A DNA stretch of 64,000 bases, taken from positions 1,054,001 to 1,118,000 of the forward strand of contig JBBCGH010000001.1 in NCBI GenBank assembly GCA_037200445.1, written 5' to 3'. The notes below the pieces were generated by a model that worked only from the letters and a program-made list of their open reading frames with translations, was not told the origin of the DNA and did no database searches. The stretch is from Alphaproteobacteria bacterium (lineage in GTDB: Bacteria > Pseudomonadota > Alphaproteobacteria > Rhizobiales > Xanthobacteraceae). The stretch's first letter is position 1. Each line of letters opens with the position of its first letter. Positions 8,168 to 17,112 of the stretch are shown here, piece after piece. Made by a program: the position numbers and the translations under genes.

Positions 8168-8944
8168 TCACGGCAGCATCTGGGTGTCGCCGCAGATCGA
8201 AATCGCCTGCCCCGAAATGGTCCGCCCGCGCTGGCTGCAGATGAACACGATCTGGTCGGCGATCTGCCGCGGCGTGACGGTCGTGCGCATCGATACGACC
8301 GAGAGCGCCTCCTTGAGCATCTCGTCCGGGCTGATGCCGCGTGCCTTCGCCTTGTTCTCCATCACGCGGCGGATGCGCTCGCCTTCGACGATACCGGGCT
8401 GGATCGCGTTGACGCGGATTCCCTCGGGCCCGAGCTCCGCGGAGAGCGCCTTGGTGAAACCGACCACGCCCCATTTCGCCGCCGAATAGGGCGTGCGCAG
8501 CGGAAAGCCGAGCCGGCCTGCCGCGGAGGACAAGTTCACGATCGAGGCGTTCTTGCTCTTGCGCAGATGCGGCACCGCAAGCCGCGTGCAGTTGAACTGG
8601 CCGGTGATGTCGATCGCGAGGCAACGGTCCCAATCCTCCGGCGCGATCTCGTCCACCTTGCCGGTCGGCCCGGCGATGCCCGCGTTGTTCACCAGCACAT
8701 CGAGGCCTTTCAGCGCAGCGAGCGCTTCCTTGAACAGCCTGGCGACCTGTTTGCGGTCGGAGACGTCGCATGTGCTGCGCGTGATCTTCGGATCGGACTT
8801 GGCGAGCGCACGCAGCGCCTTCGCGTCGACGTCGCATACGTGCACTCGCGCGCCTTCCGCAACAAATGACCGCGCGATTTCAAGCCCGATGCCGCCCGCG
8901 CCGGCCGTGACCAGGACTTTCAGGTTCTTGATGCCGAGATTCAT
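8168..8944 (-). CDS. Short-chain dehydrogenase/reductase
   Basis: This 258-residue classical SDR has a cofactor motif (TAGAGGIG, with Ala in place of the usual first Gly), CDVDAKAL after the second strand (an Asp favouring NAD), the NNAG motif, a catalytic Ser in IVNLSSAAG, and YSAAK (Tyr/Lys). The C-terminal GDTQMLP replaces the common GG-x-x pattern. It is probably the second gene of a two-gene operon after the HiPIP gene (6-nt gap), divergent from the second Liv importer. The substrate is likely a hydroxy acid or sugar acid taken up by that importer, but that is inference. Confidence 0.88.
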   Translation of the reverse strand: MNLGIKNLKVLVTAGAGGIGLEIARSFVAEGARVHVCDVDAKALRALAKSDPKITRSTCDVSDRKQVARLFKEALAALKGLDVLVNNAGIAGPTGKVDEIAPEDWDRCLAIDITGQFNCTRLAVPHLRKSKNASIVNLSSAAGRLGFPLRTPYSAAKWGVVGFTKALSAELGPEGIRVNAIQPGIVEGERIRRVMENKAKARGISPDEMLKEALSVVSMRTTVTPRQIADQIVFICSQRGRTISGQAISICGDTQMLP

Positions 8945-8950
8945 GTTGCC

Positions 8951-9211
8951 TCAATCTGCCAGATCGAATGCGTTGCACCAGCCGGTGACGGCGACGTAGC
9001 CCTCGACAACCTTGCACGCGGCCGGCGGCAGGAACAGCGAGCAGGTCCCGCACATCAGGATGCCCTTCGGCTCGTCCTGGTACTGCGCCCGCTCCCTGGT
9101 CATTTTCGCCTGCGCTATCGTGTCGCGCGCACCGAGCGCGAGCAAGGCAGCGCCCGAGAGCGTCGTGAGTACGAGCTTGCGCCGCTCACTGCAGATCGGG
9201 GGCCCAGCCAT
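8951..9211 (-). CDS. High-potential iron-sulfur protein (HiPIP) family
   Basis: This 86-residue exported protein has a twin-arginine-type leader (SERRKLVLTTLSGAALLALG), as expected for a protein exported with a pre-folded cluster. The mature part starts near A29. It holds the HiPIP cysteine spacing C54-x2-C57-x8-C66-x12-C79 in YQDEPKGILMCGTC, PAACKVVEG and TGWCNAF, the last being the conserved Gly-Trp-Cys. It would bind one [4Fe-4S] cluster and act as a periplasmic electron carrier. The ATG at 9211 is preferred over a GTG at 9229 because GGGGAAGG lies just upstream of it. The pairing with an SDR gene is unusual. Confidence 0.85.
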   Translation of the reverse strand: MAGPPICSERRKLVLTTLSGAALLALGARDTIAQAKMTRERAQYQDEPKGILMCGTCSLFLPPAACKVVEGYVAVTGWCNAFDLAD

Positions 9212-9319
9212 GCCTTCCCCGGAAGCCACTTGCGTTTCTCACAACCTCGCGCGACCGTAATCGCCATCCAAAAGGCCGGCAAGCTGTGTTCGCGGCCGAA
9301 AAAATCACGGGAGGACTTC

Positions 9320-10558
9320 ATGCTTCTCAAATCCACGCTGTCGCGCCGCACGCTGCTCAAGAGCACGGCCGGCTCGGCGGTTGTGCTCGGCATGCCGGCG
9401 ATCTCGTACGGGCAGGGCGACTCGATCAAGATCGGCCATCTCACGCCGCGCACCGGCTTTCTCGGACCGCTCGGCGACTACGCCGTGATGGGCATCCAGC
9501 TCGCCGCGGACGAGATCAATGCGGCTGGCGGCGTGAATGGGCGCAAGATCGAGCTGGTACTGGAGGACTCGGTCAATCCGCAGACCGCCTCGGCCAAGGC
9601 CGAGCGGCTGATCGAGCGCGACAAGGTCGCGATGCTGATCGGCGAGATTTCGTCCGCATCCGGCCTTGCCATCGGCCAGGTCGCCAAGCGCACCAAGACC
9701 GTGTTCATCAACACCGGCTGTAATTCGGACGCGCTGCGCGGCTCCGACTGCAATCAGTACATGTTCCACATCGAGGGCGCGAACTCGATGTACGTGCAGG
9801 CGGTCGGCACCTACCTGCTCAAGGAGAACCAGGTCAAGGGCAAGAAGTGGTACTCGCTCACGGCCGACTACGCGTTCGGCCATGACCTGCTCAAGGTCGC
9901 AAAGGCTTTCATGGAGAAGAACGGCGGCCAGTTCGCAGCCGACGAATTGATCCCGACCGACATCTCGGACTTCTCGCCGTTCCTGTTGAAGATCCGTCAG
10001 GCGCGGCCCGACATCGTGATCTCCAATCTCGCCGGCAACCAGATCACCAACTTCCTCAAGCAGTATTCCGAGTACGGTTTGCCGTTCCCGGTGGTCGGCT
10101 TCGCGTTCGACACCGCGGTCGCCTGGGGCCTCGGCAAGGGCAACTTCTCGGGCGTGTGGCCGCTGGTGTGGCACCACCTCGTCGATACGCCGACCTCGAA
10201 GAAATACATCGGGGCCTTCAGCAAGAAATACGGCAAGCCGCCGGAGAACCAGTCGTGGGGCGACTACTTCTCGCTCCGCATCGTCGCGCAGTCGATGACC
10301 GAGATGAAGTCGACCGATCCGATCAAGCTCGCCGAGCATCTGCGCACGGGCGCCAAGTTCGATATCGGCAAGTCGCGCGAGGGCTATTTCCGCGCCTACG
10401 ACAACCAGATGGTGATGGAGATGTATGCGGTGCGCGCCAAGAAGGCCGCCGACATGAAGGACCAGTGGGACATCTACGAGGCGCTGGGCACCGTGCCGGC
10501 GGCGGGCGAGGATCTCGAGAGCATCGCGCCGCCGAAGGGTGCGTGCAACATGGCGTGA
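9320..10558 (+). CDS. Liv/HAAT-type substrate-binding protein (second system), Tat-exported
   Basis: This 412-residue type I periplasmic-binding protein starts MLLKSTLSRRTLLKSTAG, a twin-arginine signal rather than the Sec signal of the first system. Family features are IKIGHLTPRTGFLGPLGDY, DEINAAGGVNGRKIELV and a pair of cysteines in FINTGCNSDALRGSDC. GGGAGGA precedes the ATG at 9320; the frame is open further upstream to 9230 but lacks a better start. It heads the second importer operon. Its ligand is unknown; the neighbouring SDR and 3-hydroxyacyl-CoA-dehydrogenase-like enzyme suggest a hydroxylated acid. Confidence 0.9.
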   Translation: MLLKSTLSRRTLLKSTAGSAVVLGMPAISYGQGDSIKIGHLTPRTGFLGPLGDYAVMGIQLAADEINAAGGVNGRKIELVLEDSVNPQTASAKAERLIERDKVAMLIGEISSASGLAIGQVAKRTKTVFINTGCNSDALRGSDCNQYMFHIEGANSMYVQAVGTYLLKENQVKGKKWYSLTADYAFGHDLLKVAKAFMEKNGGQFAADELIPTDISDFSPFLLKIRQARPDIVISNLAGNQITNFLKQYSEYGLPFPVVGFAFDTAVAWGLGKGNFSGVWPLVWHHLVDTPTSKKYIGAFSKKYGKPPENQSWGDYFSLRIVAQSMTEMKSTDPIKLAEHLRTGAKFDIGKSREGYFRAYDNQMVMEMYAVRAKKAADMKDQWDIYEALGTVPAAGEDLESIAPPKGACNMA

Positions 10559-10581
10559 TCTAAGACCACCGAGGTCCCGCC

Positions 10582-11457
10582 TTGGAACTCATCTTCATCC
10601 TCGAGCAGGTCCTCAATGGCCTGCTCTCCGGCGTCTACTTCCTGCTGATCGCGCTCGGGTTGTCGCTGATCTTCTCGCTCGGCGGCATCGTCAACCTCGC
10701 GCACGGCGCCTTCTACGCGATCGGCGCGTATCTGACCGTCGTCCTGGTGCCGCGCATCGGCTTTCCTGCCACCTTCGTGGCCGCGCCGGTGCTGGTCGGA
10801 CTCCTTGGCATTGTGATCGAGCGATTTCTCTTTCGCCGCTTCTATCGTGCGGACCCGATCCTCTCGCTGCTGCTCACTTTCGGCCTCGCGATGGTTGCCG
10901 AGCAGGGCTTGCGCATGATCTTCGGCGCCTCGCCGCTGCCTTACGCGATGCCAGACTTCCTGCGCGGCCAGCTTTTCCTCGGCGACTTCATCTATCCATA
11001 TTACCGGCTGATGATGCTCGCGGTCGCGACCGTCGCCGTCACGCTCATCTGGCTCCTCATCTACCGCACGCCGTTCGGCCGGGTGGTGCGCGCCGGCGTA
11101 CAGAATCCCGAAATGGTCGGCGCGCTCGGCATTTCGCTCGAGCCCTACATGGTGGCGATCGCGGCGCTCGGCGTCGGCCTTGCCGGGCTCGCCGGCGTGC
11201 TGCTCGCCTCGATCGTCACGATCCATCCGGCGATGGGGCAGGAGATCCTCACCGCCGCCTTCGTGGTCGTGGTGATCGGCGGGCTCGGCTCGTTCTGGGG
11301 CGTGGTCGCGGCCGCGCTTTTGGTCGGCGTTGTGCGCGGGCTCACGATCTACTTCGAGCCGGCGGCGAGCGAAGCCTCGATGTATCTCTTGATGGTGCTG
11401 GTGCTCTTGTTCCGCCCGCGCGGCTTGTTCGGCGAACGCATCCAGAAGTTCGAGTGA
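10582..11457 (+). CDS. Liv-type ABC transporter permease LivH (second system)
   Basis: This 291-residue membrane protein has LivH signatures: GVYFLLIALGLSLIFSLGG, VNLAHGAFYAIGAYL and coupling loop RTPFGRVVRAGVQNPEMVGALG. The apparent start is TTG at 10582 (ELIFILEQVLNG); no ATG occurs before the first membrane helix, and GAGGT lies upstream. The stop overlaps the start of the next gene by one base, coupling it to the fused LivM-LivG-LivF protein. Confidence 0.9.
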   Translation: MELIFILEQVLNGLLSGVYFLLIALGLSLIFSLGGIVNLAHGAFYAIGAYLTVVLVPRIGFPATFVAAPVLVGLLGIVIERFLFRRFYRADPILSLLLTFGLAMVAEQGLRMIFGASPLPYAMPDFLRGQLFLGDFIYPYYRLMMLAVATVAVTLIWLLIYRTPFGRVVRAGVQNPEMVGALGISLEPYMVAIAALGVGLAGLAGVLLASIVTIHPAMGQEILTAAFVVVVIGGLGSFWGVVAAALLVGVVRGLTIYFEPAASEASMYLLMVLVLLFRPRGLFGERIQKFE

Positions 11458-13982
11458 TGATGGTCGTGCCGCCGAAATACCGGCCGTTGCTGATCGCACT
11501 GGCGGCGCTCGTGGCTCTGCCGTTCGTCCTGCTCGCGGTCGGGCTCACGCTCACCACCGCGACCGACGTCGTGATCTTCGCGATCGCCTGCATGGGGCTG
11601 AACATCCTGGTCGGCCACACCGGGCTTGTTTCATTTGGCCACGGTGCATTCTTCGGGCTTGCCGCCTATGCGGCGGCGCTCGCGCAACGCCACTGGTTGC
11701 CGGGCGATATCGTGATCTCGACGCTCTTCGCGATTTTCTCCGTCGCGGTATTCGCGTGGCTCGCGGGCTTTCTCATCCTGCGGCGGCGCGGCGTCTACTT
11801 CTCGCTGCTCACGCTCGCGCTCTCCGCCATGCTGTTCGCCATCGCGTTCCGCTGGACCGCGGTGACCGGCGGCGAAAGCGGTCTCGGTGGCGTGGTGCGT
11901 CCGCGCGTGCTCGGCATCGATCTCGCCCGCCCGTGGACCTACTACTGGGCGGTCGCCGCGCTCGGCTTTGCGGCGGTCTACCTGCTCTGGCGCTTCCATC
12001 GCTCGCCGGTCGGCCATGTGCTGGTCGCGATCCGCGAGAACGAGCAGCGCGCGCGCTTCATCGGCTATCCGGCCGACCGCTACAAGCTGCTCGCGTTCAC
12101 GGCGTCGGCCGCCATCACGGCGCTGGCGGGCGCGCTCTCGGTGTTTAATCACCGTTTCGCCTCGGCTGAGCCGATCTCGGTACAGTTCTCCGGCGAGCTG
12201 CTCGCCATGGTCGTCATCGGGGGCATGCGCTCGTTCCTCGGGCCGGCGCTCGGTGCGTTGTTCTTCATCCTCTTCCGTGAGTTCCTCTCCATCTGGACCG
12301 CCAACTGGCTGCTCTACTTCGGCCTGCTGTTCGCAGGTTTCATCGTGTTCTCGCCGACCGGCCTTGTCGGCGTTGCCGAGCGCCTGGCTGCGCCGTTCCG
12401 CAAGCGGCAGATCGAGGCCGCCGCGATGGCGGGGCGCGAGGTGTCGAAGGATGCGCCACCGCCGGCCGCGCTCATGCGCACGGCGGCCGAGGGGCCGGTG
12501 CTGATCGCGCGCGAGCTGTCGAAGAGCTTCGGGGGCATTCATGCGGTCGCCAATACCGAGATCATCGTGCGCGACCGCACGCTGCACGCCCTGATCGGCC
12601 CCAACGGTGCCGGCAAAACCACGGCCTTCAACCTGCTCTCCGGCATGTTCCCGCCCGACACGGGCTTCATCACGGTCGCCGGCAAGGCTGTGGGCGGGAT
12701 GAAGCCCGAGGACATCACGCGCGCCGGGGTCGGGCGCTCGTTCCAGATCACCAACCTTTTCGGAGGCCTGTCGGTCGAGGAAAACATGCGCCTCGCCGTG
12801 CAGGCGCGATCGCCGAAGCGCTTCGCCTGGTGGTCGTCCGCCGAAGGCCTTGCCGATGTGAACACCGAAACCACGGCGTTCATCAGCTACCTCGGCCTCA
12901 CCGGCATGGAGCGCGCGGAAGCCGCCTCGCTCTCCTATGGCGGGCAGCGCCTGCTCGATATGGGCCTCGCGCTTGCGACTGCGCCGCATATCCTGTTGCT
13001 CGACGAGCCGCTCGCCGGCCTCGCCGCCGCCGAGCGCACGCGCGTTGCGGCGCTCGTGAAAACCATCTCCCACCAGATCCCCGTGCTGCTGGTCGAGCAC
13101 GACATCGACCGCGTGTTCCAGATCGCCGACGTCGTCACCGTCATGAACGAAGGCGCCGTGCTGGTGCACGGCGGCGTGGATGATGCGCGCGGCAACGCCA
13201 AGGTGCGCGAAATCTACATCGGCTCCGGCACCGCGCATGTGGCGGCGCAGGCGCCGCCGTCCGCCGCGGGCGCCGCGACCCTGCTTGCGGTCGACAAGAT
13301 CGACACTTTCTACGGCAAAAGCCACATCCTCAATTCGGTCTCGCTCGACGTCTCGGAGAACGAGATCGTCGCGCTGCTCGGCCGGAACGGCGCCGGAAAA
13401 TCCACGCTGCTCAAGGCGCTGATCGGCATCGCACCGCCCGAAACCGGCTCGATCGTGCTTGCCGGCGAGGAGATCGCACGGCTTCCCTCCGCGCCGATCG
13501 CGCGGCGCGGCATCGGCTATGTGCCGCAGGGCAGGGGGCTGTTCGCCGGCATGACGGTCGCCGACAACCTCGCGCTCGGACGCCTCAAGCGCCAGACCGG
13601 CAAGGGCGTCCACTGGGACGACGAGCGCATCGTGTGGGTCTTCCCGCGGCTGGCCCAGCGCTGGTACACGCCAGCCGACTATCTGTCGGGCGGCGAGCAG
13701 CAGATGGTGGCGGTGGCGCGGGCGCTCGCCGGCGACGTGCGGCTGCTGCTGCTTGATGAGCCGTTCGAGGGCTTGTCCCCCGCGATCACCGAGGAATTGT
13801 TCGAGGCGTTCAACCGCTTGCGCTACGAGGTCGCGATGGTGATCGTCGATCATCACCTCGATCTCGCGCTTGCGCTCTCCGACCGTACCGTGATCCTGGA
13901 GCGCGGCAGCGTGACCTGGACCGGCGCGTCGAGGCTGCTGCGCGACGATCTCGAGCTGCGAAGACAGAAATTGTGGATGTGA
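11457..13982 (+). CDS. Fused Liv-type permease and two ATPases (LivM-LivG-LivF)
   Basis: One 841-residue open frame carries three ABC subunits. Residues 1-315 are a LivM permease (GLNILVGHTGLVSFGHGAFFG, coupling loop GHVLVAIRENEQRARFIGY). After a 30-residue linker, residues about 345-590 are LivG (Walker A GPNGAGKTT near 380, LSYGGQR, LLLDEPLAG, VEHDIDRVF). After a second Ala/Pro-rich linker, residues about 606-841 are LivF (GRNGAGKST near 641, YVPQGRGLFAGMTV, LSGGEQQ, LLLDEPFEGLSP, VDHHLD). No frameshift is needed and the linkers are in frame. The product would pair with LivH so that one chain supplies half the channel and both motor domains. Permease-ATPase fusions of this family exist in related bacteria. 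Confidence 0.92.
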   Translation: MMVVPPKYRPLLIALAALVALPFVLLAVGLTLTTATDVVIFAIACMGLNILVGHTGLVSFGHGAFFGLAAYAAALAQRHWLPGDIVISTLFAIFSVAVFAWLAGFLILRRRGVYFSLLTLALSAMLFAIAFRWTAVTGGESGLGGVVRPRVLGIDLARPWTYYWAVAALGFAAVYLLWRFHRSPVGHVLVAIRENEQRARFIGYPADRYKLLAFTASAAITALAGALSVFNHRFASAEPISVQFSGELLAMVVIGGMRSFLGPALGALFFILFREFLSIWTANWLLYFGLLFAGFIVFSPTGLVGVAERLAAPFRKRQIEAAAMAGREVSKDAPPPAALMRTAAEGPVLIARELSKSFGGIHAVANTEIIVRDRTLHALIGPNGAGKTTAFNLLSGMFPPDTGFITVAGKAVGGMKPEDITRAGVGRSFQITNLFGGLSVEENMRLAVQARSPKRFAWWSSAEGLADVNTETTAFISYLGLTGMERAEAASLSYGGQRLLDMGLALATAPHILLLDEPLAGLAAAERTRVAALVKTISHQIPVLLVEHDIDRVFQIADVVTVMNEGAVLVHGGVDDARGNAKVREIYIGSGTAHVAAQAPPSAAGAATLLAVDKIDTFYGKSHILNSVSLDVSENEIVALLGRNGAGKSTLLKALIGIAPPETGSIVLAGEEIARLPSAPIARRGIGYVPQGRGLFAGMTVADNLALGRLKRQTGKGVHWDDERIVWVFPRLAQRWYTPADYLSGGEQQMVAVARALAGDVRLLLLDEPFEGLSPAITEELFEAFNRLRYEVAMVIVDHHLDLALALSDRTVILERGSVTWTGASRLLRDDLELRRQKLWM

Positions 13983-13991
13983 GGAGTGACC

Positions 13992-14924
13992 ATGCCCCGC
14001 GTTGCTGTCATCGGATCGGGCCTGATCGGCCGCGCCTGGGCCGTGGTGTTCGCGCGTGCCGGCTGGGACGCCGCCATGTATGACGCGGTCGACGGCGTGG
14101 CGGAGAAGGCGCTCGGCCTCGTTGCCGAAGGGCTGGAGGAATTGGCCGAGCACGGGCTCGTCGACGATTCGAAGGGTGCGGCCGCGCGCGTGCGCGCTGC
14201 GAAGAGCGTCGCGGATGCGCTCGACGGCGCGAGCTACGTGCAGGAGAACGTGCCAGAAACCGTGGAGGCGAAGCGCGCGATCTTTGCTGAAATGGACGCG
14301 CTCGCGGCGCCCGATGCGATCCTCGCCTCGTCAAGCTCGGCCATCGTGCCGAGCCTGTTCAGCGAGAATCTCACAGGCCGGGCGCGTTGCCTCGTCGCCC
14401 ATCCGGTGAATCCGCCGCATCTCGTGCCCATCGTCGAGCTTCTCGGCGCGCCGTGGACAGCGCCGGAGACGATCGCGCGTGCCAAGCAGGTCTACGAGTC
14501 GATCAATCAGGTGCCGATCGTCGTGCGCCGCGAGATCGAGGGCTTCATCCTCAACCGCCTGCAAGGCGCGCTGCTGGCCGAAGCGTTCCGGCTGGTCGGC
14601 GAGGGCTACGTTTCGCCGCAGGATCTCGACAAGACCATCAAGGACGGACTCGGCCTGCGCTGGTCGTTCATGGGGCCGTTCGCGACGATCGAGCTGAACG
14701 CGCCCGGCGGCATCTCGGACTACTGCGCGCGTTACACCGGCTTCTACAAGCGGCTGCAGGCGAAGCCCGCCGGCCCCGAGGTGTACGACGACGCCAATAT
14801 CGCGAATATCCTGAAGGAGTGGGGCAAGCAGGCGACGCACCAGCAGCTCACCGAACTCACGCGCTGGCGCGACCAGCGCCTCGCGGCGCTGGCGGCGCAT
14901 AAGAGGACGCAGCCCAATCGTTGA
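13992..14924 (+). CDS. 3-hydroxyacyl-CoA dehydrogenase family protein (lambda-crystallin/L-gulonate dehydrogenase-like)
   Basis: This 310-residue protein has an N-terminal Rossmann motif GSGLIGRAW (NAD, with YDAVDG after strand 2) and SSSSAIVPS. The catalytic histidine lies in VAHPVNPPHLVPIVE (H-P-x-N-P-P motif), followed by a helical C-terminal HCDH domain (FILNRLQGALLAEAFRL). Short stand-alone proteins of this family include L-gulonate 3-dehydrogenase, L-carnitine dehydrogenase and lambda-crystallin. The ATG at 13992 follows GAGGAG, 10 nt after the transporter fusion, so it is probably in the same operon and acts on the imported hydroxy acid. Confidence 0.87.
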   Translation: MPRVAVIGSGLIGRAWAVVFARAGWDAAMYDAVDGVAEKALGLVAEGLEELAEHGLVDDSKGAAARVRAAKSVADALDGASYVQENVPETVEAKRAIFAEMDALAAPDAILASSSSAIVPSLFSENLTGRARCLVAHPVNPPHLVPIVELLGAPWTAPETIARAKQVYESINQVPIVVRREIEGFILNRLQGALLAEAFRLVGEGYVSPQDLDKTIKDGLGLRWSFMGPFATIELNAPGGISDYCARYTGFYKRLQAKPAGPEVYDDANIANILKEWGKQATHQQLTELTRWRDQRLAALAAHKRTQPNR

Positions 14925-14925
14925 C

Positions 14926-15035
14926 TGTCATCCCGGGCGAGCGAAGCGAGACCCGGGATCCATTTCTCATGCCGCGCAGGCCGAGAGATGGGTCCCCCGG
15001 CTCGCGCCCGCTTCGCGGGCTTGGCCGGGATGACG
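14926..15035. repeat. REP-like imperfect palindrome
   Basis: TGTCATCCCGGGC at the left is mirrored by GGCCGGGATGACG at the right, with internal hairpins AGCGAAGCG and CCCGCTTCGCGGG. It separates two convergent genes and probably serves as a bidirectional transcription end. Confidence 0.75.
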
Positions 15036-15036
15036 A

Positions 15037-16332
15037 CTACGCGTCGGGCACTCTCGGCCCATAACTCGCCGCATCGACCTCGCCCGGCCGCCCGGGCAAA
15101 TCGAGCCGCGTCACCGCCCGCGCGCTTTCGGCGATGACCTTGCCGCGTCGTACGACAAATAGCCTGCGCGCCTTCAGCCGGATCGCCTCGATCGGGTCCG
15201 CGGCCTGCAGCACCACGAGATCGCCATTGTGGCCGACATCGAGCCCGTAGTCTTCGAGGCCCATGATCGTTGCGGCATTCGTCGTCACCGCATCGAAGCA
15301 ATAACGCATCGCCTCGCGCGAGGTCATTTGCCCGACATGCAACGCCATGTGTGCGACATCCAGCATGTCGGCAGAGCCGAGCGAGTACCACGGGTCCATC
15401 ACGCAGTCGTGGCCGAATGCTACGTTGATGCCCTGTGCGCGCATTTCCGGCACGCGCGTCTGGCCGCGCCGCTTCGGGTAGGTGTCGTGACGGCCCTGCA
15501 GCACGATGTTGATCAGCGGATTGGCGACCGCGTGCACTTGTGCTTCCGCCATCAGCGGCAGCAGCTTCGACACATAGTAGTTGTCCATGCTGTGCATGGA
15601 GGTGAGATGCGAGCCGGTGACAAGGCCATGCAGGCCAAGCCGTTGTGTCTCGGCCGCGAGCGTCTCGATGTGCCGCGAGAGCGGATCGTCGGTCTCATCG
15701 CAGTGCATATCGACCATCAGCCCGCGCTCGGCCGCGATATCGCACAGCACCTCGATCGAGCGCGCGCCCTCTTCCATCGTGCGCTCGAAGTGCGGAATGC
15801 CGCCGACGATATCCACGCCCTTGTCGAGCGCGCGCGTCAGATTCGCCGCCGCATTGGGAGAGCGGAAGTAGCCGTCCTGCGGAAACGCGACGAGCTGCAG
15901 GTCGATATACGGCGCAATCTTTCGTTTCACGTCGAGGAGCGCATCGACCGCAACGAGCCGGTCGTCGCAAATGTCGACATGGCTGCGGATCGCGAGCAGG
16001 CCCTGACTCACCGCGAGATCGCAGTAGCGCAGCGCGCGCTCGGCGACCGCCTCGGGCGTGAGCAGCGGTTTCAATTCGCCCCAGAGCGCAATCCCTTCGA
16101 GCAGTGTGCCGGACTGATTGAGCCGCGGCATTCCGAGCGAGAGCGTCGCATCCATGTGGAAATGGATGTCGACGAACGGCGCGGACACAAGGCAGCCCTG
16201 CGCGCCGATGATGCGCGCGGCTTCGCCTGAAATGGCGCGCTCGATGGCTGCGATCCTGCCGCCGCGGATGGCGATATCGAGACCGCTGCGCCCGTCGGGC
16301 AGCGTGGCGTTGCGGACGATGAGGTCGAACAT
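15037..16332 (-). CDS. CodA-like amidohydrolase (cytosine/isoguanine deaminase family)
   Basis: This 431-residue metal-dependent amidohydrolase matches E. coli cytosine deaminase motif by motif with a constant offset of four residues: H57-x-H59 (DIHFHMD), Q152 (AFPQDG), H210 and E213 (MHCDETDD), H242 (GSHLTSM) and D309 (GHDCVMDPWYSLG). The second Asp of the CodA GHDDV motif (D314 in E. coli, which contacts the pyrimidine pocket) is a cysteine here, C310, so the substrate is probably not plain cytosine. It may deaminate or hydrolyse another heterocycle. It is downstream of, and co-oriented with, the chelate-importer ATPase and permease genes (9-nt gap). Confidence 0.85.
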   Translation of the reverse strand: MFDLIVRNATLPDGRSGLDIAIRGGRIAAIERAISGEAARIIGAQGCLVSAPFVDIHFHMDATLSLGMPRLNQSGTLLEGIALWGELKPLLTPEAVAERALRYCDLAVSQGLLAIRSHVDICDDRLVAVDALLDVKRKIAPYIDLQLVAFPQDGYFRSPNAAANLTRALDKGVDIVGGIPHFERTMEEGARSIEVLCDIAAERGLMVDMHCDETDDPLSRHIETLAAETQRLGLHGLVTGSHLTSMHSMDNYYVSKLLPLMAEAQVHAVANPLINIVLQGRHDTYPKRRGQTRVPEMRAQGINVAFGHDCVMDPWYSLGSADMLDVAHMALHVGQMTSREAMRYCFDAVTTNAATIMGLEDYGLDVGHNGDLVVLQAADPIEAIRLKARRLFVVRRGKVIAESARAVTRLDLPGRPGEVDAASYGPRVPDA

Positions 16333-16341
16333 GGCGTCAGC

Positions 16342-17112
16342 CTACAATGCGCGCCCGGCGATTGGCACGTGCTTGCCGCCGACTTCGACGGTTGCGGCCT
16401 CGATGCCGAACACGGCGGCGAGCCGTTCGGTCGCGAGTGCTTGCGCTGGCGGGCCGTCGGCGACGATCCTTCCCTCGTTCATCACCAGCACGCGATCCGC
16501 GAACCGCGCCGCGAGTGTCAGATCGTGCATGATGGCAAGAATCGCGCCGCCCGAATCGGCCGCGCGGCGCAGCATCGCCATGACGGTGAGCTGATGACGC
16601 GGATCGAGCGCAGCCGTCGGCTCGTCCGCCAGCAGGACTGGCGCCTGCGTCGCCAGCGCGCGGGCGAGTGCGACGCGCGCCTTCTCGCCGCCGGAGAGCG
16701 TTGTGACGGCGCGTTGCGCGAAGACCTCCGTCTCGGTGACCGCCAGCGCTTGCGCCACGGCGGCGCGATCGTCCGGTGCCGCAGCCGAGAACGTATCGCC
16801 ATGCGGCGCGCGCCCAAGCATCACGATCTCCTCGACGCTCATCGGCCAGTGAAAGATGTGGCCTTGCGGCAAATACGACACCGCGCGCGCGCGCTCACGC
16901 GGGCTCAGGGTGCCGAGCGGCTTGCCGGCAAGCGTGATCGTGCCTTGGGCCGGAACGAGCCCGGACAGCGCGCGCATCAGCGTGGTCTTTCCGGCGCCGT
17001 TTGGGCCGACCAACGCGACCAGCTCGCCCGCGCTGAGCGAAAGGCTCGCCTCAAGAACGATCGCCTTCGTGCCGATGCTCACCGTGATATTGCGGGCGGA
17101 GAGCGTGCTCAC
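16342..17112 (-). CDS. FecE/BtuD-type metal-chelate ABC transporter ATPase
   Basis: This 256-residue ABC ATPase has Walker A GPNGAGKTT, Q-loop YLPQGHIFHWPM, signature LSGGEKARVALARAL, Walker B VLLADEPTAALDP and switch histidine IMHDL. The family energises uptake of siderophores, haem or vitamin B12. It overlaps the 3' end of the permease gene by four bases. It is followed by the CodA-like gene, which may be co-transcribed. Confidence 0.9.
   Translation of the reverse strand: MSTLSARNITVSIGTKAIVLEASLSLSAGELVALVGPNGAGKTTLMRALSGLVPAQGTITLAGKPLGTLSPRERARAVSYLPQGHIFHWPMSVEEIVMLGRAPHGDTFSAAAPDDRAAVAQALAVTETEVFAQRAVTTLSGGEKARVALARALATQAPVLLADEPTAALDPRHQLTVMAMLRRAADSGGAILAIMHDLTLAARFADRVLVMNEGRIVADGPPAQALATERLAAVFGIEAATVEVGGKHVPIAGRAL

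Noticed and set aside
10539-11456. Possible extension of the fused transporter gene upstream to 10539
   Set aside because: The extra 306 residues are an out-of-frame reading of livH; the real start is the ATG overlapping the livH stop.
11631-14153. An 840-codon minus-strand frame opposite the LivM-LivG-LivF fusion
   Set aside because: Antisense artefact of high GC; no domain features, while the plus strand carries all ABC motifs.
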